Origin: Crocosphaera sp.
GTDB taxonomy: Bacteria; Cyanobacteriota; Cyanobacteriia; Cyanobacteriales; Microcystaceae
Length of the DNA: 64,000 nucleotides
NCBI GenBank assembly: GCA_030064955.1
Contig: JASJDW010000024.1
Span: 1 to 64,000, forward strand
Direction: 5' to 3'
In this document: positions 17,738 to 32,700 of the stretch, piece after piece
Position numbering within the stretch: the stretch's first letter is position 1
Layout of the letters: each line of letters opens with the position of its first letter
Program-made: the position numbers and the translations under genes
The notes under the pieces: generated by a model
What the model was told of the DNA's origin: nothing
The model's database searches: none
Seen by the model: the letters and a program-made list of their open reading frames with translations, nothing else

Positions 17738-20700
17738 TTATATTTTATTGGTAAAATATAGACCCAATTCATCTCCATTCATATTACGAACTTTAGCAAT
17801 AACCATGTCTCCAACCTTAATTAACCCATAGATTCCATCAGTATCAAACGAGAGATCACTAACTTGTAAACCCTGTAATTCCAATTGATCTTCTGCGGGA
17901 TTGAAATCAAGAATTAAATCCGTTCCTTGTGCTGTAGACAAGACAAATGTATCATTTCCACTACCACCCCGTAAGCGATCGCTACCGACTCCACCATCGA
18001 GATAGTCATTTCCTGAATCTCCAATTAAATAATCATTACCCTCGTTCCCATAAAGAGAGTCATCATGTTCCCCACCACGAAGATAATCATTACCTATCCC
18101 TCCTGAAACGGAGTCGTTACCAGCGTCAGCATAGACGCGATCATTCCCTTCATTAGCATCGATGACATCATTACCATCACCAGCACTAATTGATTCTCCT
18201 TGCTGATTACCCGTTACTGTATCATGACCTAAACCCGAATTAATTATTAAAGTCTCACTTGAGTTAATAATTTGGTCGTCATTATTACTACCCGTTAATT
18301 GTTGTTCTATTGTACCTATCCCTGTTAAATCAAGGGTGTAATTATTGTGGTCAGGATCATCATTAACAATGGTTAGAGTTGCTGTGTGAGTCCCTACCCT
18401 ACTGGGAGTAAACGTCACGGTAAAGGTGGTACTTTCTTCTTGTTCTAAATTAGTTGAAGAGGAAGATTGACTAAGAATAAAGCTTTCAGAATGTATTCCT
18501 GTAATGCTAATTTGTTCAATGGTAAGGGGTAAGTCTCCTAGATTTTCAATGGTGAAGGTTTGAGTAATTGAACCCGAATCAATATTAAGAGAACCGAAAT
18601 CATGGATCGTGTTACTTGTTAATAATGTTGTTCCTTGTAAGACACTAATTTCTGCTAATTTATAGATGTCGAGAGTAAATGACTGATTGTGTGATAAACC
18701 ACCCTGATCTATGGCTGTAACTGTTAGATTAATGGATGATTCTAAGTCGGAATTCAGGGATTGACCCGCTTTTAATTTTAACTGATGATCAACAATTTCA
18801 AAGCGAGTATCATCAACAGTGTAATTAACTGTATCTTCAAGATCGGGATCAATAACTGTTAAATTGCCAATAACTGCACCATCGGTTTTTTCATTGACCG
18901 ATTGATTATCTAATTGAATATTTGTGGGTGCTTCATTAACCTCATTAACATTTAAGTTATAAACAATAGATGAATCGTTGACTTGTATCTCAACTTGATA
19001 ACTATCTTGCGTTTCAAAGTCAGGGGAATTGATTAAGAATAATTCATTGTTGATGACTTGGAATTTATCTGCATCATTACCTAATAATGAGATAGTCGAT
19101 GTTCCTGAATCATCTCCTGTAATTTGAATGTCTCCTACTTTTAGATCGTCACCTGTTGTATTTTCATCAATTGAAGTTAACTCGTTAACTAAATCAATCG
19201 TAGGCTTAATGATTCCAGTTCCTTGTAAATTAATACTGTACTTACTTTCATCAGGATCGCTATTACTAAAGCTTAAAATTGCTCCATTTAAACCTGTAAC
19301 TGAAGGATCAAAACGAACGACGAAACTAATTGTTTTTCCAACGTCCAAAAAGGTACTCTTTCCTGCTGCTAGTTCTTTATCAGAGATAGAAATAATTTCA
19401 AAATTATTATTATTTGTTTTTTCAATTGTCAAACCTGAAACTTTCATACCCTGATCACCTAAATTTTGAACAATATAAGTTTTCTCAACAAAACCAGAAT
19501 TAATATCCACTTCTCCAAAGTCCTCTACACTACCTATTTGTAGATCAACATTGGGATTACTACTATCAATTAAGTTAATTTCACTTTCTGCTCCCACACC
19601 TATAAGGTTAATGTTATAAACACTCTCATCAAAATCATTAGTTTCAATTTTCAATGTTGCATTTCTTTGTCCACGTTCACTAGGATTAAACTCAACAACA
19701 ATCTGGAGTGTTTCTCCTGTTTGTAATTCTGTGAGGCTATAAGGTTGTATAGCAAAATCTGAGGCATTATCTCCTTCAATGGATATATTAGTTAAATCTA
19801 ATGATTCATTTCCTAAGTTTTCAATTAGAAAAGAGCGAGGGGGATTAAAATTACTACCTATAGTTATTGAACCAAAATCTAAATTACTGTTTGTAGGATA
19901 ATTTCTGATATCAATTTCTGGTTGTGTACCTGTACCTGTTAATTTTAGGGTGTAATTTCCTTCATCAAAATCATTACTTTCAATAACTAAAGTTGCATTA
20001 CGCTCATCGATTTCTTCAGGATCAAAAGTAACAATAATATCTGCACTTTCCCCTGCATTAACTTGAGTTGGATTACTCTCTAAAGTAAAGTCACTAGCAT
20101 TACTTCCTTCGATACGAATATCACTTAACAACAATGTTTCATTGCCTAAGTTTTCAACGGTAAATATTTTGCTTGTTAATCCTGTGTCAACATTTACTTG
20201 AGCAAAATCTTGAAGAGAATCGATCGCTAAATCTGTTGTTCCGTCAGTTAGATTAATTTCTGGTTTAGTACCGATACCAGTAAGATTAATAGTATAAGTA
20301 CCTTCATCGGGATCATCAGTATTAAAGCTTAAAGTAGCATTGCGACTACCCATAGCACTGGGATCGAATCGAACTGTAAAGTCGAGAGTTTGTCCTGCTG
20401 GAAGTCCAACAAATCCCCCTGCAACTAGATTGGAATTACTGGAAGTAACAGAAAAGTCCGCAGCACCATCTCCTGTAATTGTTAGTCCTGAAATTGTTAG
20501 GTATTGTGTTGTGCTGCTATCGCCCAAATTTTGCAGAGTAAAGGTTTTTTCTACAATCTGAGAGTCCAAGTCAACTGTTTCAAAATCAATACTAGAGCCT
20601 GTTAAAACATCTTGGTTATTAGTAGTATCTATAACATTGATATCTCCAGGTAATAGGGCGTTTCCTGTGAGATTGATTATATAGGAACTCTCATCTAAAT

Positions 20701-23700
20701 CGTTATTTTCAATGACTAGAGTAGCAGCGCGAATTCCTATATCTGTAGGCGTAAATTCAACGGAAATAGAGGTGCTTTCTCCTGGTGCGAGTTCGGAAGG
20801 AAAAGAGCTATTTTGGAGCGCAAATTCATCGGCATTTGTTCCTGTAATTGTTATGCTATCTAGATTGAGAGTGTGATCGCCCAAATTGCTGATAGTATAA
20901 GTTCGTTGAGATGGATTAGTTCCACCAATTACCGTATCGCCAAAATAGGAATTAGAACCTGTTAGGAAATAACGAACATCAATTTCTGGATTAACAGCAG
21001 TACCCGTTAAGTTAATAACATAAGTTGCTTCGTCAAAGTCATTACTACCAACGTTTAAAACTGCATTACGAGTACCCACAACGGAAGGATCGAATTGTAC
21101 AGTAATAATGGTGCTTTCGTTTTGGTTTAATTCTGTGACATCGGTAGGAATTAAAGTAAAGTCACTGGCATTTACTCCTGTAATCGTTATATTATCGAGA
21201 TTTAAAACTGTATTGCCAACATTTTCGATAGTAAAAGTTTTTTCCCCTAAACCCGAATCGAGATTGACGTTACCAAAATCGCTACTGGAGTTAGTTAAAA
21301 CGTTGGTGTTATTTTCAGTGATGTTTATTTCTGGTTTGGTAGCTAAACCGATTAAATTTAATGTATAAACTGCTTCATCGCTGTCGTTGCTGTTAATAGT
21401 TAGGGTTGCGGTGCTATCGCTAAAAATTAGTACGTTGGGATCGAATGTAACGGTAATATTGGTACTTTCTCCAATATTCAATTCGGTAATGTTTTCATCA
21501 GTAAAGCTAAAGTCACTAGCATTTGTTCCTGTAATGGTTATATCACCGAGGGTTAAAACAGAACTTCCTGTATTAGTAATAGTAATAATTTTTTCTACGA
21601 ATTCCGTGTCGATATCCGCACTAGCAAAATCGAGATTTTCATTGTTAGTTAAAGTCAGATCGTCAAGACTGATTTCTATTTCTGCACCTTCTAGGGTAAT
21701 AACTTCCGTACCAGCATCCCCTAAATTGACTTCCAGAGTTACCGCACTAGGATTATTAGTTAGATCGGCAAATAAAGTACCCTGGTAAGCTAACTCTCCT
21801 CTGGCTGGATTGTAGCTAAAGTCATAGATATTGAATGATTCAATACCAAATTCTTCCCCAGAGATGAAAATGCGATCGCCTTCATCGTTGTTATAATCTC
21901 TAATAATATCGAGTCCTTCGGTAACGGAGTTAAAGATGAAGGTGTCTGCCCCCGATTCACCCCAAAGGGTATCCGCACCTAAACCACCTTGAAGGCTGTC
22001 GTCTCCCTCTCTACCGTAAAGCTGGTCATTACCTTCATTGCCGTTGAGAACGTCGTTTTTACTACTTCCTATTACTTGGTTTTGTCCCGTACTGCCATTA
22101 ACAGTTAAATCTACATCGACAGGTAAATTAGAAATGACAAAGTTACTATTATTATCCCTAAGATTTGCTTCTAAATGCGTAAATCCATAATAGTAAAAGA
22201 AAGAATTTTGTACGTTATCGACCAATTGATTGGTATATACGAAAGCATTGCCAGCGACATCTACAGCTAAAGTACCTTCTGATGATAAATTCTGAATACG
22301 ACTAGCACCCGAAAGATTGTTATTTTTATTAGCGGTACTCCAAATTAAGTCTCCCCCTTCAAGATAGATTTCAAATGTTTCGGAATTTTCTTCAACCCCT
22401 CTGGTTTCAAGTTCTATATTTTCACTACGAATTTTCTCAAAATCATTATTATTGGCATCCACAATTAGGGAGTTAGATTTTAAGTAAACATAGTCAGCAG
22501 CATAAACTTGATCGACATCCAAATTACCATTATTATCTTGGATGTAAATTTCATTATTAGCACGAGCCGTTAAACTGCCTGTTAAATCAACAACAAACAG
22601 ATTATCGGCACTACCAATACTTGCATCCCCTGCTTCAATAATTAAATCATTGGCAATAATTTGTGAGCTATTATCGTTAGTGTTCGTATCATCAATTCCT
22701 GCACCTGTTTTGATACGGACTTCTTGATTCGATGCAGAAATTTGTTCAATGGTTAAATCATTTTCTGAACCGATAAACACATCAGCCGTAGAAGTAACAC
22801 TAAGTTGAGTTAAAGCAGTTAAATCAACATCATCAACATCTTTTATTTCAATAAAGGCAACTGATTCAGAATTATTAAACGGATCGCTAATTTCTACATT
22901 ATTACTATCAAGATAAGTAACATCGCTACGTTCAGCCGTTAAGAAAGTGAAGAGTTGTTCATTGGTTATTCCGCCATTAGCTTGAATGGTTTCTAAATCC
23001 AAAATAGTTGTCGTTCCTCTTCTGCCAATACCATTAGCAATTAAACTTACTTCTTGACCACTAATGTTATCAATTTCTATAACTGTTTCTGTATCCGATA
23101 CGGGTAATAACAATCCAGCATTAATAGTATTTTCTAACGCTTCTTGAGTCCAAACACCTCCTTCAGAAAGTGTGGCAATTTCTTCCCCTGTTGCCTCATA
23201 ATTGTAATTTTCATTATAAGAATCAGTTAAACCTAAACCTGATAAATAATCATGAAGTGCATTGTAATTTTCATAACCGTAAGCTTGTAATTGATTTAAT
23301 TGTAATTCAGTAAGGGTGTAGGTGGCTGTAGAATCGTAAGCATCAGCAGTATAAACGTCATCTACAAGGGTTAAATTACGTTTTTCCCAATAAATATCAT
23401 AAAGTTGATTTTGTGCCTGTTCATAAGCATTTATGGTTGCTTCAATTGTTTCTGTTGCTCCATTAGCATCGGTTAATTGTAGGTCTTCCCAAACAGCTTG
23501 TAAAATTGCTTGTTTAGCAGCCGTATCTTCTGTTTCTTCAACGTTATAGTCAATGATTTGACCATTATTAACTGTGATGCTGACATCTCCTGCTGAAGCT
23601 GTTGCTTGATTCAGATATAAATCACCTTCTGTTTCAATAATATGAATTCCTGAAGCACTACTAATATTCACTCCAATTACTGCAGAAGACAAAGTACGAT

Positions 23701-26700
23701 CATTTTCAATGGCTAAGTAATGGACTAATTCATTAACATGACCAATTTCACTATCAGAAGTCTTATCTTCTTCTAGGAAAATTTGAACTCCATTGTTAGT
23801 CAAAGAACGATAACGTAATCCTGCGGGATCTGCACCATAGTAGGAGTTGAGAGAGGCACTGAAATTAGGTGAGCTATCAAATACACTGGCATCAAAATTA
23901 ATGTTATACCAATTGTTATTAACATTAACTCCCGTACTACCTAATTGATAATTGACACCATCCCAATCATTAGACGTTACATCGTTACTAAATGCTATAT
24001 AACCGATGGTTTCTGTTGCATGGCTATTATTTTTATTGATTTCATCTTCTTCTAAAGCAATTTGGAATCCACTGCCATTGAAACTCTGGTGAATACGAGT
24101 TTTTACAAAATCAGTTTCATTTTCTGTTTGAATTTGATGGAAAAGGAAAGGTTGATTTTCAAAAGAGCGATCGAAGTTAACATTTTCCCATGCACCAACT
24201 GTTACATTGGTATCTACTGTTCCTACTTCTAATAGTCTGCCATCAGCTAATTCCCACTCACCAGCTTCTAAGACTATATAACTAACTATTTCTCCGTTAT
24301 GTCCTGCTGCATGATTACTCGCTTCTTCTAAAACTACATCAAAACCAGTGCTAGTAACATTACTAATTCTAACTGTAGCAACATCTCCACCATTGTAAGA
24401 AGGCGGTAACGCGAAGACGACAGGATTCTCGTATGTATTATCAAAGGTTATACTTTGAGTCGTTATATCATCTAAACCTGTAATTTTACCCGTCTCACCA
24501 ATCGTCGAGGCAGCGTTACTATTAATAGCAATGGCATTTGTACTGTCACCAATACTACCATTGAGAGAGGTAAGGTTTATTCCCTTAGCAGCGATAATTT
24601 CTGAGTTGCTATCATAGGCGATTAAATCATCTTCTACGGTTAAATTAATGTTGCCATCACTTTGAATAGTACCAACTGTTAAATCTCCTTGAGTTTCTTC
24701 GAGATAAATATCCCCTAACGATTGAACATCGAGTTTACCATTGGTTAAATCGATATTAACTGCTTGACTACTACTACCAATATTTCCATCAACCGATAAA
24801 TTAATGTTTCCGCTCTTAATTGTTACATCATCTAGGAATTGTAAATCTCCTTCCGTTGTAATATTGGTGCTTCCTTCAGTATTCGTTATGCTTTCATTAA
24901 CGTAAATGTCTTGAGTTGAATCAATGTTAATAACCCCTGTATCGTAACCAATAAATTCTATGGTAATGGGTCGATCAGCAGCAAATTCATGATATAAACG
25001 TTCTTCTATTTCCCATGTACCTCTAATTTGATTATAGGCATAAGTATATTCCTTTCCGTTATTACGGAATCTATATTTATCGTCATGATAGGTAAAGTTA
25101 GTTTCAATGACGTGACTGTCAACATAATGATCGTAATTATTATTAGAACCATTATATTCTGTACCAATATAGTTGATAAAGTGATCTTGGGTGCTTTGTC
25201 CTAATAGGTTGAAGTCATCCCAACCTGATAATATTGTTTCGGGAGTTTTGTAATTTTTTAGTTCAAGATGGATATCTAATTCATAAACGTTACGACGATT
25301 ACTAATCAGATATGTCATATCTGTTATTGGAGTGTAGGAGGTAGTACGAGAACCATTGTTAGTAATAATTGTAGTTGCATCTTTCGCTTTATCTACGATG
25401 GTTACTTTTCCTTCTCGGCCATCTTCTCCACCAACGTCTAAAGTATTTAGTTCTATATCATAATTAGTATTATTGTCGATATCAATGCTACCGAATCCAT
25501 CTATGGCTTTAATTTTACCGCCACCTGTGCTGAGGATATTACCACTGAGGTAAACATTTCCTCCTTTAACTTGAACATCTTCTACTTCAATGCGATCGCT
25601 TTCAGCATCATAATAAGCAGTAATATTATTATCACTATCAATATAACTAGATAAATCGAAACGAGAATTTAATGTGATATTACTGGTACCAGAAATTTCA
25701 ATAATTCCTCTATAGTTTCGACCATTAATATTATCATTCCACTTTCCTGTAGATGCAATTATGTGAGCATAATCTTCTCCTGAACCTGAATTATTCGGTT
25801 CTCCACTATTCCAATTAGTATAAGTAACGTCTTCACCACTAACCCATTCAAATGTACCTTCATTAACTCTATCAGTAAAACCCGTCCAAAGGCTACTACC
25901 TGTATTAAAGGTTGATGTTAACCATGATTGTTCATTAGCAGAATTGATAGTTACTAAATTACCTCCTAAAGATTCTGCTTGGAGTTGTGCTTCTTCCCAA
26001 GTACCCGCACTACTCAGTAGATAAGAATTGCCACTATATTGATAAACAGGACTATAATCAGCTAAAGTAACTTCTACGATTCCTTGGAATGAATTAACCG
26101 CATTAGCGCGATCGTTCCATAGTCCAGATGAAATCATGTGAACATAATCTTCTCCCGAACCTGCATCATTAGGTTCTCCACTATTCCAATTAGTATAAGA
26201 ACTCGATTCGCTACTAATCCATTCAAATGAATTTTCTGTATTTTGATCAGTTAAACCTATCCATAAATTATTCGGAGTAAATGTTTGACGTAACCAAGTG
26301 TTTTCAGCAGCATTATTAATTGTAACTAAATTTCCGCCATAACTTTCTGCGATCGCTTGGGCATTTGTCCAACTTGTGCTATCTGTTAAGAAATAGACGT
26401 TATTTCCATAAATATAGCTATCGGCAGGTAAATTATTATATAAATCTGCTGGTAAAATTTGATTGTTATAGGTCGTTTCAAACTCTTCAATGAGGCTATT
26501 GAGGTTACTATTTAAAGTAAGATCATGGTCTGCAATACCACTTTGAATAACTCCGTTAATATTGAGATATTCTGCGGAAATGAAAATATTATTACTAGCA
26601 ATGATCTCACTTTCATTATTGTCTAAAGCTTGTTGATAGTAAGTTTCATCTATATTAGTTAGAGCCAATCCATTAAGCAAAGAATTTTGACTATCACTAT

Positions 26701-29700
26701 TACCACCATGAGAGAAAATAGGACCACCATAATTTGGTTTTGAACCTGTTAAACGCAAACTTGCTTCAGGATCAAATACAGGCTCATTTAAACTTTCTGT
26801 CCAATTAATTAAATCTCTAAAGACAGTGAAAGGATTACCCCCAACATTGAATAAATAACTATTAGTCAGGAAAAAGTTTTCTCCTGCGTCGATATCGATA
26901 GTTTGGGCATCTAAATTACCAACAACACCGACACTTCCTTTGTTGTTATAAAGTGTTATTTTCCCATTAATATTTTCTATTGATCCTTCTACATATAATA
27001 AAGGCGCAGTATTTGAATTATTTTTAACTTCGATGGTACTGGTTTGAAATTCACTGGTCGTGATAGAAGAGAAACTAGCGGTATTATTCGTATTGATATT
27101 GCGATCGTTGACATCACTATTATCACTAATGGCAAAGTTATTAAAGAGAACGTTACCCCCTTCATTGGGATCGATAATGAGGTTATTAACTAATAAATTA
27201 GAAGCACTGTTATTATTAATCGTAATGGCACTATCCCCTCTGGCCGTTAAATCACCACTACCAATAAAGTAGTCTGCGGTGACGCTAATATTACCTGAAG
27301 CAACATAAATATCTGGTAAACTCACAAAGTTAGCAAAGCCATTACCCAAGGAACTAAAGCTATCGAGCATAAACTCTAAAGCTGTTTTTTCTTCTTCTAA
27401 AGTCTCTCTTTGTTCAGCATCAATATCTCCAGAAAGGGCAGTATCAATTTCATCGATACGGGTTTGAACTTCTGAGCCTAAATCGATCGAGATAGTAGTA
27501 GGATCATCTAACTCAGTATCACTTTTAGAAATTGAACCATCAGAATTAATAGTGTAAGTAACTCGGTTTTTATTTCCTGCGATTAAATTACCATTGACTT
27601 CTACTCCAGAATTAATATCAACATCTTTTGAACCTCTTCTGATGACTGTTGAAACATCTGAACCAAACCAACCAGCAACCCCTGTTACGATATCTCCTCC
27701 AATACTTTGTCCTATCCCTTCTGCTTCTATATTACGAGTCCCTTCGACGGCTTTTAAATTAATATTACGAACACTCTTAATGTTGGTATTGCTTTCAACT
27801 AAAACATTATTATTCAGCTTTAAATTGGCATCAGCTTCAGGGGTGACACCTGTTCCCAACGTTCCATTATAAAGATAGGTATCGGCGACTAAATCAAAGA
27901 AATTCCAAGTCCCGTCTTTTTGTTGTCCTGCGAGGATATTAACATCTCTACCAGCGTCGATAGTCGCACCATCAAGAATATTGACTTGATTATCTGCATC
28001 TACCGATACGAAAGATACCCCAATAGGGCCACCAGCTATTCCCCATACTTTAGCAGAAGCATCGGCATTTAATTCCGCCGTAATGAACGTCGTAAGGTCA
28101 ATATCACCAAAACTATTACTTAAGGTGGCATCACCAATATCTATTTGAGCAATATTAGTTCGGTTTTTAATTTTGGCAGTTGCCCCTGCAATGGGTATTA
28201 AGCCCCCTGTTGTCAATTTAACCCTTTCATAAGCGGTAATATCATTATTAACATCAAAGATAAAATCACCCATATCATCGATACTACCTAAGACCGAAAT
28301 TGTTGTATCATCTCCTACGGTAATGTAAGTTTCAATATCAATCTCTGTTTCTGCCACTGCCGCAGAACCATCGATAATACCCCCTGAACCCGCTTCTACA
28401 TTCCGATCGTCCAATTTTTCTTTTTCAATAATATTGTCGGCATCAACGACTAAATTATTAGCCGTAATCATAGTATTGGTGCCAAAATCAATATTGACGG
28501 TGCTATTGGCGAAGTTTTGTGCGATCGCTCCTGAACCCCCCACTACAGAAGCATTAATGGTATTCGCTTTACTATTAAACTTAGTAGATTGTGTGGCATT
28601 AATATTAATATCATCAGCAATAATAATGCCATCTTGATAGAAGTTAATATCTGTTGTACTGGTATTATGAGTAGTGGCTTCTGCTGCTCTACCTGAGACG
28701 ATACCACCGCCACCGGAGATAGAATTAGCAAAGTTATCACTCATTCCTGTAGCAGAAATATTCAGTTCATCGGCATAAATATAAGGGGTGTATAGCTCAA
28801 CTAGAGTGGTGATATTCGTTTTTGCCTCTGCGGGGTTAAAGCCTCCTGCTAAAATACCAGCGTTATAACCAGTGGCTTGACTATCTTGAGTGCTATTGGC
28901 TTCAGCAATAAATTCTAGTTTATTGGTAATATTAAAAGTGTTTTTGTAAACAGAATTACTCGATACATAACCCCCATTAATCGCTTGAGCTTCAGCCGAA
29001 TTAAAGGAACCAATTACAGAGCCTCCAGCAGCCTTGGCATAGGCTTTAGTTGATTTGTCACTGTCACTATCCGGTAATATTTGTTTGGCGATGACGCTTA
29101 AATTGTTCGCTGTGATATTAGTGAACGCGCCAATAGAGGCGTAAACATAGGGATCAATTTCTGCATAAGCAATGGAAACCCCGACATTTATTGCTCCACC
29201 CCCTATTCCCAAGGCATCGGCGATCGCTTTTGGTTGGGCTGTGGCTTGTACAGTCACATCTCCATCACTGTAAATATCGCTATAGGAACTGATAAAGGCT
29301 TCTACTGTGGGTTTAAATAATGCTGTTCCACGATTACTATCCACTGCAACTAAACCACCTGCGATGGAGGTAACGCTGGTTTTTGCTTTCCCTGTACTAC
29401 TAGCTGTAACTGTCACATCAGAAACGGGATTACTAGAATCGCCGATCGCAGTGCTAATATAAGCCTCTGTACGACTATTAACTTTAGACTCAGCAACGGC
29501 AGCCCCCACTGCTACGAAACCGCCACTCGCACCATAAACAGTCGTGGTTACATCATCATCACTATCAGCAGAAAGAGCAATATTCGTCACATCTATGCTG
29601 GTAGCATCATCAAAAAGATCACCGATATAAGCAGATACTTGAGAATTGACTGTACCATAAGCATCTCCTCCTGCCCCAGAAGCACCGATAGAAATTGCTA

Positions 29701-32700
29701 ATGCAGTAACGATGGTTTCCGCGTCAATCACTGGAGTTGAATCGACATCAATGGTTAAATCCCCATTGGTGGCTTTCAGCGTAGCATTGTTAACTGCACC
29801 AATTACCGTATTACCAATGGTATTATCACTCGTAGAAGCATTGAGAGAGCCTCCGAAAACACCAATAGCTAATGAGCCTGTGCCAATACCGGCTTTGATG
29901 GTTGGGGTATCAGAGGTGGTTAAGGTAACATCTCCTGTATCTGCGGTAACGGTGCTTCCCCCTTGTATTAAGGTAGCGATGGTATTATTGGTTTTGTTGA
30001 CAATTCCTGCACCACCACCAGATAAGGCTAAACCTTTCTCAGAAATAACTGCTGCGATAGAAACTGCATAAGCAGAGGCTTCGATTTCTACTTCTGAGGT
30101 GGCTTTTAAATTGATATCTGCACCATCAACGGTAGTGGTATCAGTGGTCATATCATCTGCGCCGATATAAGCTCGGACTGTATTCTTAACTAAATTATCA
30201 ACAACAACAGCACTCACTGCTAAAGCTAATCCTGAACCTGTGGCAACAGAAGCACTTCCTCCTATGGCGATCGCATCTATTTTTTTATTATCTGCTGCAC
30301 TTGTGGTATCTTCGGCGGTTAAATTAATCGTCCCCACTGCATCCACATCACTACCGTTGAGAATTGCTGATTCAATGGTATTTTCAATAACATTGTAAGT
30401 ACCAGCCCCAGCACCACTCAAGGCAACTCCCGACCCTGAACCGACGGCGGCGGCGGCGGCACCACCAATGGCGAAACTATCGATAAAGCTAGTGGATTCT
30501 GCGGTTAAATCAAGGGTACTAGCACTATCTACTGTAGCGGAGTCTATTAAAGCTTGTACGGTATTGCTAATCTTGTTATCAGAGTAAGAGAAACCTACTG
30601 CTAAGCCAACACTAGATTGACCTGCACTAATGGAAAGAGCTAATCCCCCTGCATCGTTTTTGATTTGGCTATCGTCATAAGCAGATAAACTAATTGCCCC
30701 CGTATTCGTACTTACATCAGCACTATTTTGAATCAAGGATTGTACATCCATTTTGATGTCATTTTCCGTGATGGAGGCTGACCCTGTGAAGGCGAGATTG
30801 AGACTATCTCCTGCCACTGATACCCCGGCTGCACCACTAAACGCAAGGGCTTCTATGGTACTGTTAGAGTCCGCTAAGAGGCTAATATTACCACTGCCGA
30901 TAACGTTAACCGTAGAGTTGTCGATAATTGCTTGTACAGAATGTCCCGTATCTTTTCCAATTTGATTGATAGCTTGTCCCGCACCCACAGAACCTGAAAC
31001 ACCGTCACCGATGGTCAATGCTAGTGTAATTCCTCCTGCATCGGCAATAATTTTACTATTATCATAGGCAGAGATATCTATATCCCCTCCTGTTTGTACG
31101 TTGCTATTGTTGCGGATAGTCGCAAGAATTTGATTGTCAATTTCGTTATACGCTAAAGCACCCGCACCACTAAGGGTTAAGCTTCCTCCTGAACCTGTTG
31201 AGGCTGAACCAGCAGCAGAACCGCCGATACTCAAAGCATTGATTTTACTACTAGAATCACTGGTAATTTCTAGTTCATTGGCAACATTAACCGTAGCGTT
31301 ATCAATATAACTCTTAACTCCATTGCTAATGTTGTTATAGGCGACAGAAACCCCAATTGAAGCCGACAAATTACTATCACCCATTGCTAGAGCGATCGCA
31401 TATCCTCCAGAATCAGCAGTAATTTGACTTTCATCTATCGCTGAAATTAAGACACTTCCTCCAGTAGAATTAACGGTGCTGTCGTTAATATAAGCAGCAG
31501 TAGTATTTTGAACTTGGTTATTCGTACCTGCACCAGCCCCAGAAAGACTAAATGCGGCACCATTACCAGTAGTTGTACTTGCCGTAGAAACAGAAGCACC
31601 TAAAGCAAAAGCATCAATGGTTGAGGTACTATTAGCTTCTATATTGAGATCTTGGTTGACGGTAATAATAGAGTTATCGATATAAGCTTCCGTATCATTG
31701 GCAATATTGTTAATGGATACGCCAATACCTGCGGAAATAGCTGCTGTCGTATTACCTCCTAAGCTAATGGAAACTCCTGCACCACCAGCATCACTAACAA
31801 TTTTCGATTTATCTTGAGCAGAGATATTAATACCGTTATTGGTAGAGGTAACAGTAGCATTTTTGATTTTTGCCTTAGTAGAATTTGTCACAGAGTTATC
31901 GGTAGCTGCTGCAACACCTGTAAAACTGAACGAACCAGAGGAAGTAGATGAGCTACCAGAAACTGCCCCTGCGATGCTATAAGCTTTGGTTTTATTATTA
32001 GAGGTGCTATCTAAACTAATGACATCAACTGCGACGACTGTTGTGGTTTCCACTGTAGGGGAATTATGTCCAATTTGTGCCAAAGTGTTGTTGTTGACAT
32101 CGTTATCTACCACTGTTACACCCACAGAAAAAGCAGTGGCTGATTCTTGTCCACGGGCAGCAGCAACGGATAAAACTCCTGCAATACCTAAAACTTCCGT
32201 ATCATCGATCGCATTAACAGAAATTGAACCACTACTATCAATCGTTGTATTATAAGTTCCACTACTGGGGGTTTTCCCATCACTACCGATTAATGATTCG
32301 ATGGTATTGTTGACAATATTTTGAGTTCCTGAACCTACCCCACTAATGCCAAAAGCATTTTTAGTTGCAGCAGATTTTACGCCACTGGTTACAATTCCCA
32401 CAGTAGAACTAGCCCCGATGATTCTGCTTTTAGATTTAGACTGAAGATTAATGTCTCCAACTTTTAGCTGAGAGTTGTAAATATAGGTGCGAATTTCGTT
32501 ATCAGTTTCATTAAAAGCAACCGAAACCCCTAACCCTACTGATGTTGCTGTACTAGAAGCATTATTTAAAATGAGATTGGAAACACCAGCAGTTCCAATC
32601 ATTTTGGATTTATCAACGGCAGATATATCAAGATTTGCTCCTGTACCAGTAATAGGAATTCCTACTTGAATATTTTGAGCAATTACTGCATCTCGAACAA

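Noticed and set aside
21108-21788. Long antisense frames opposite the giant adhesin
   Set aside because: They mirror the repeated, stop-poor codons of the sense strand and have no ribosome sites.
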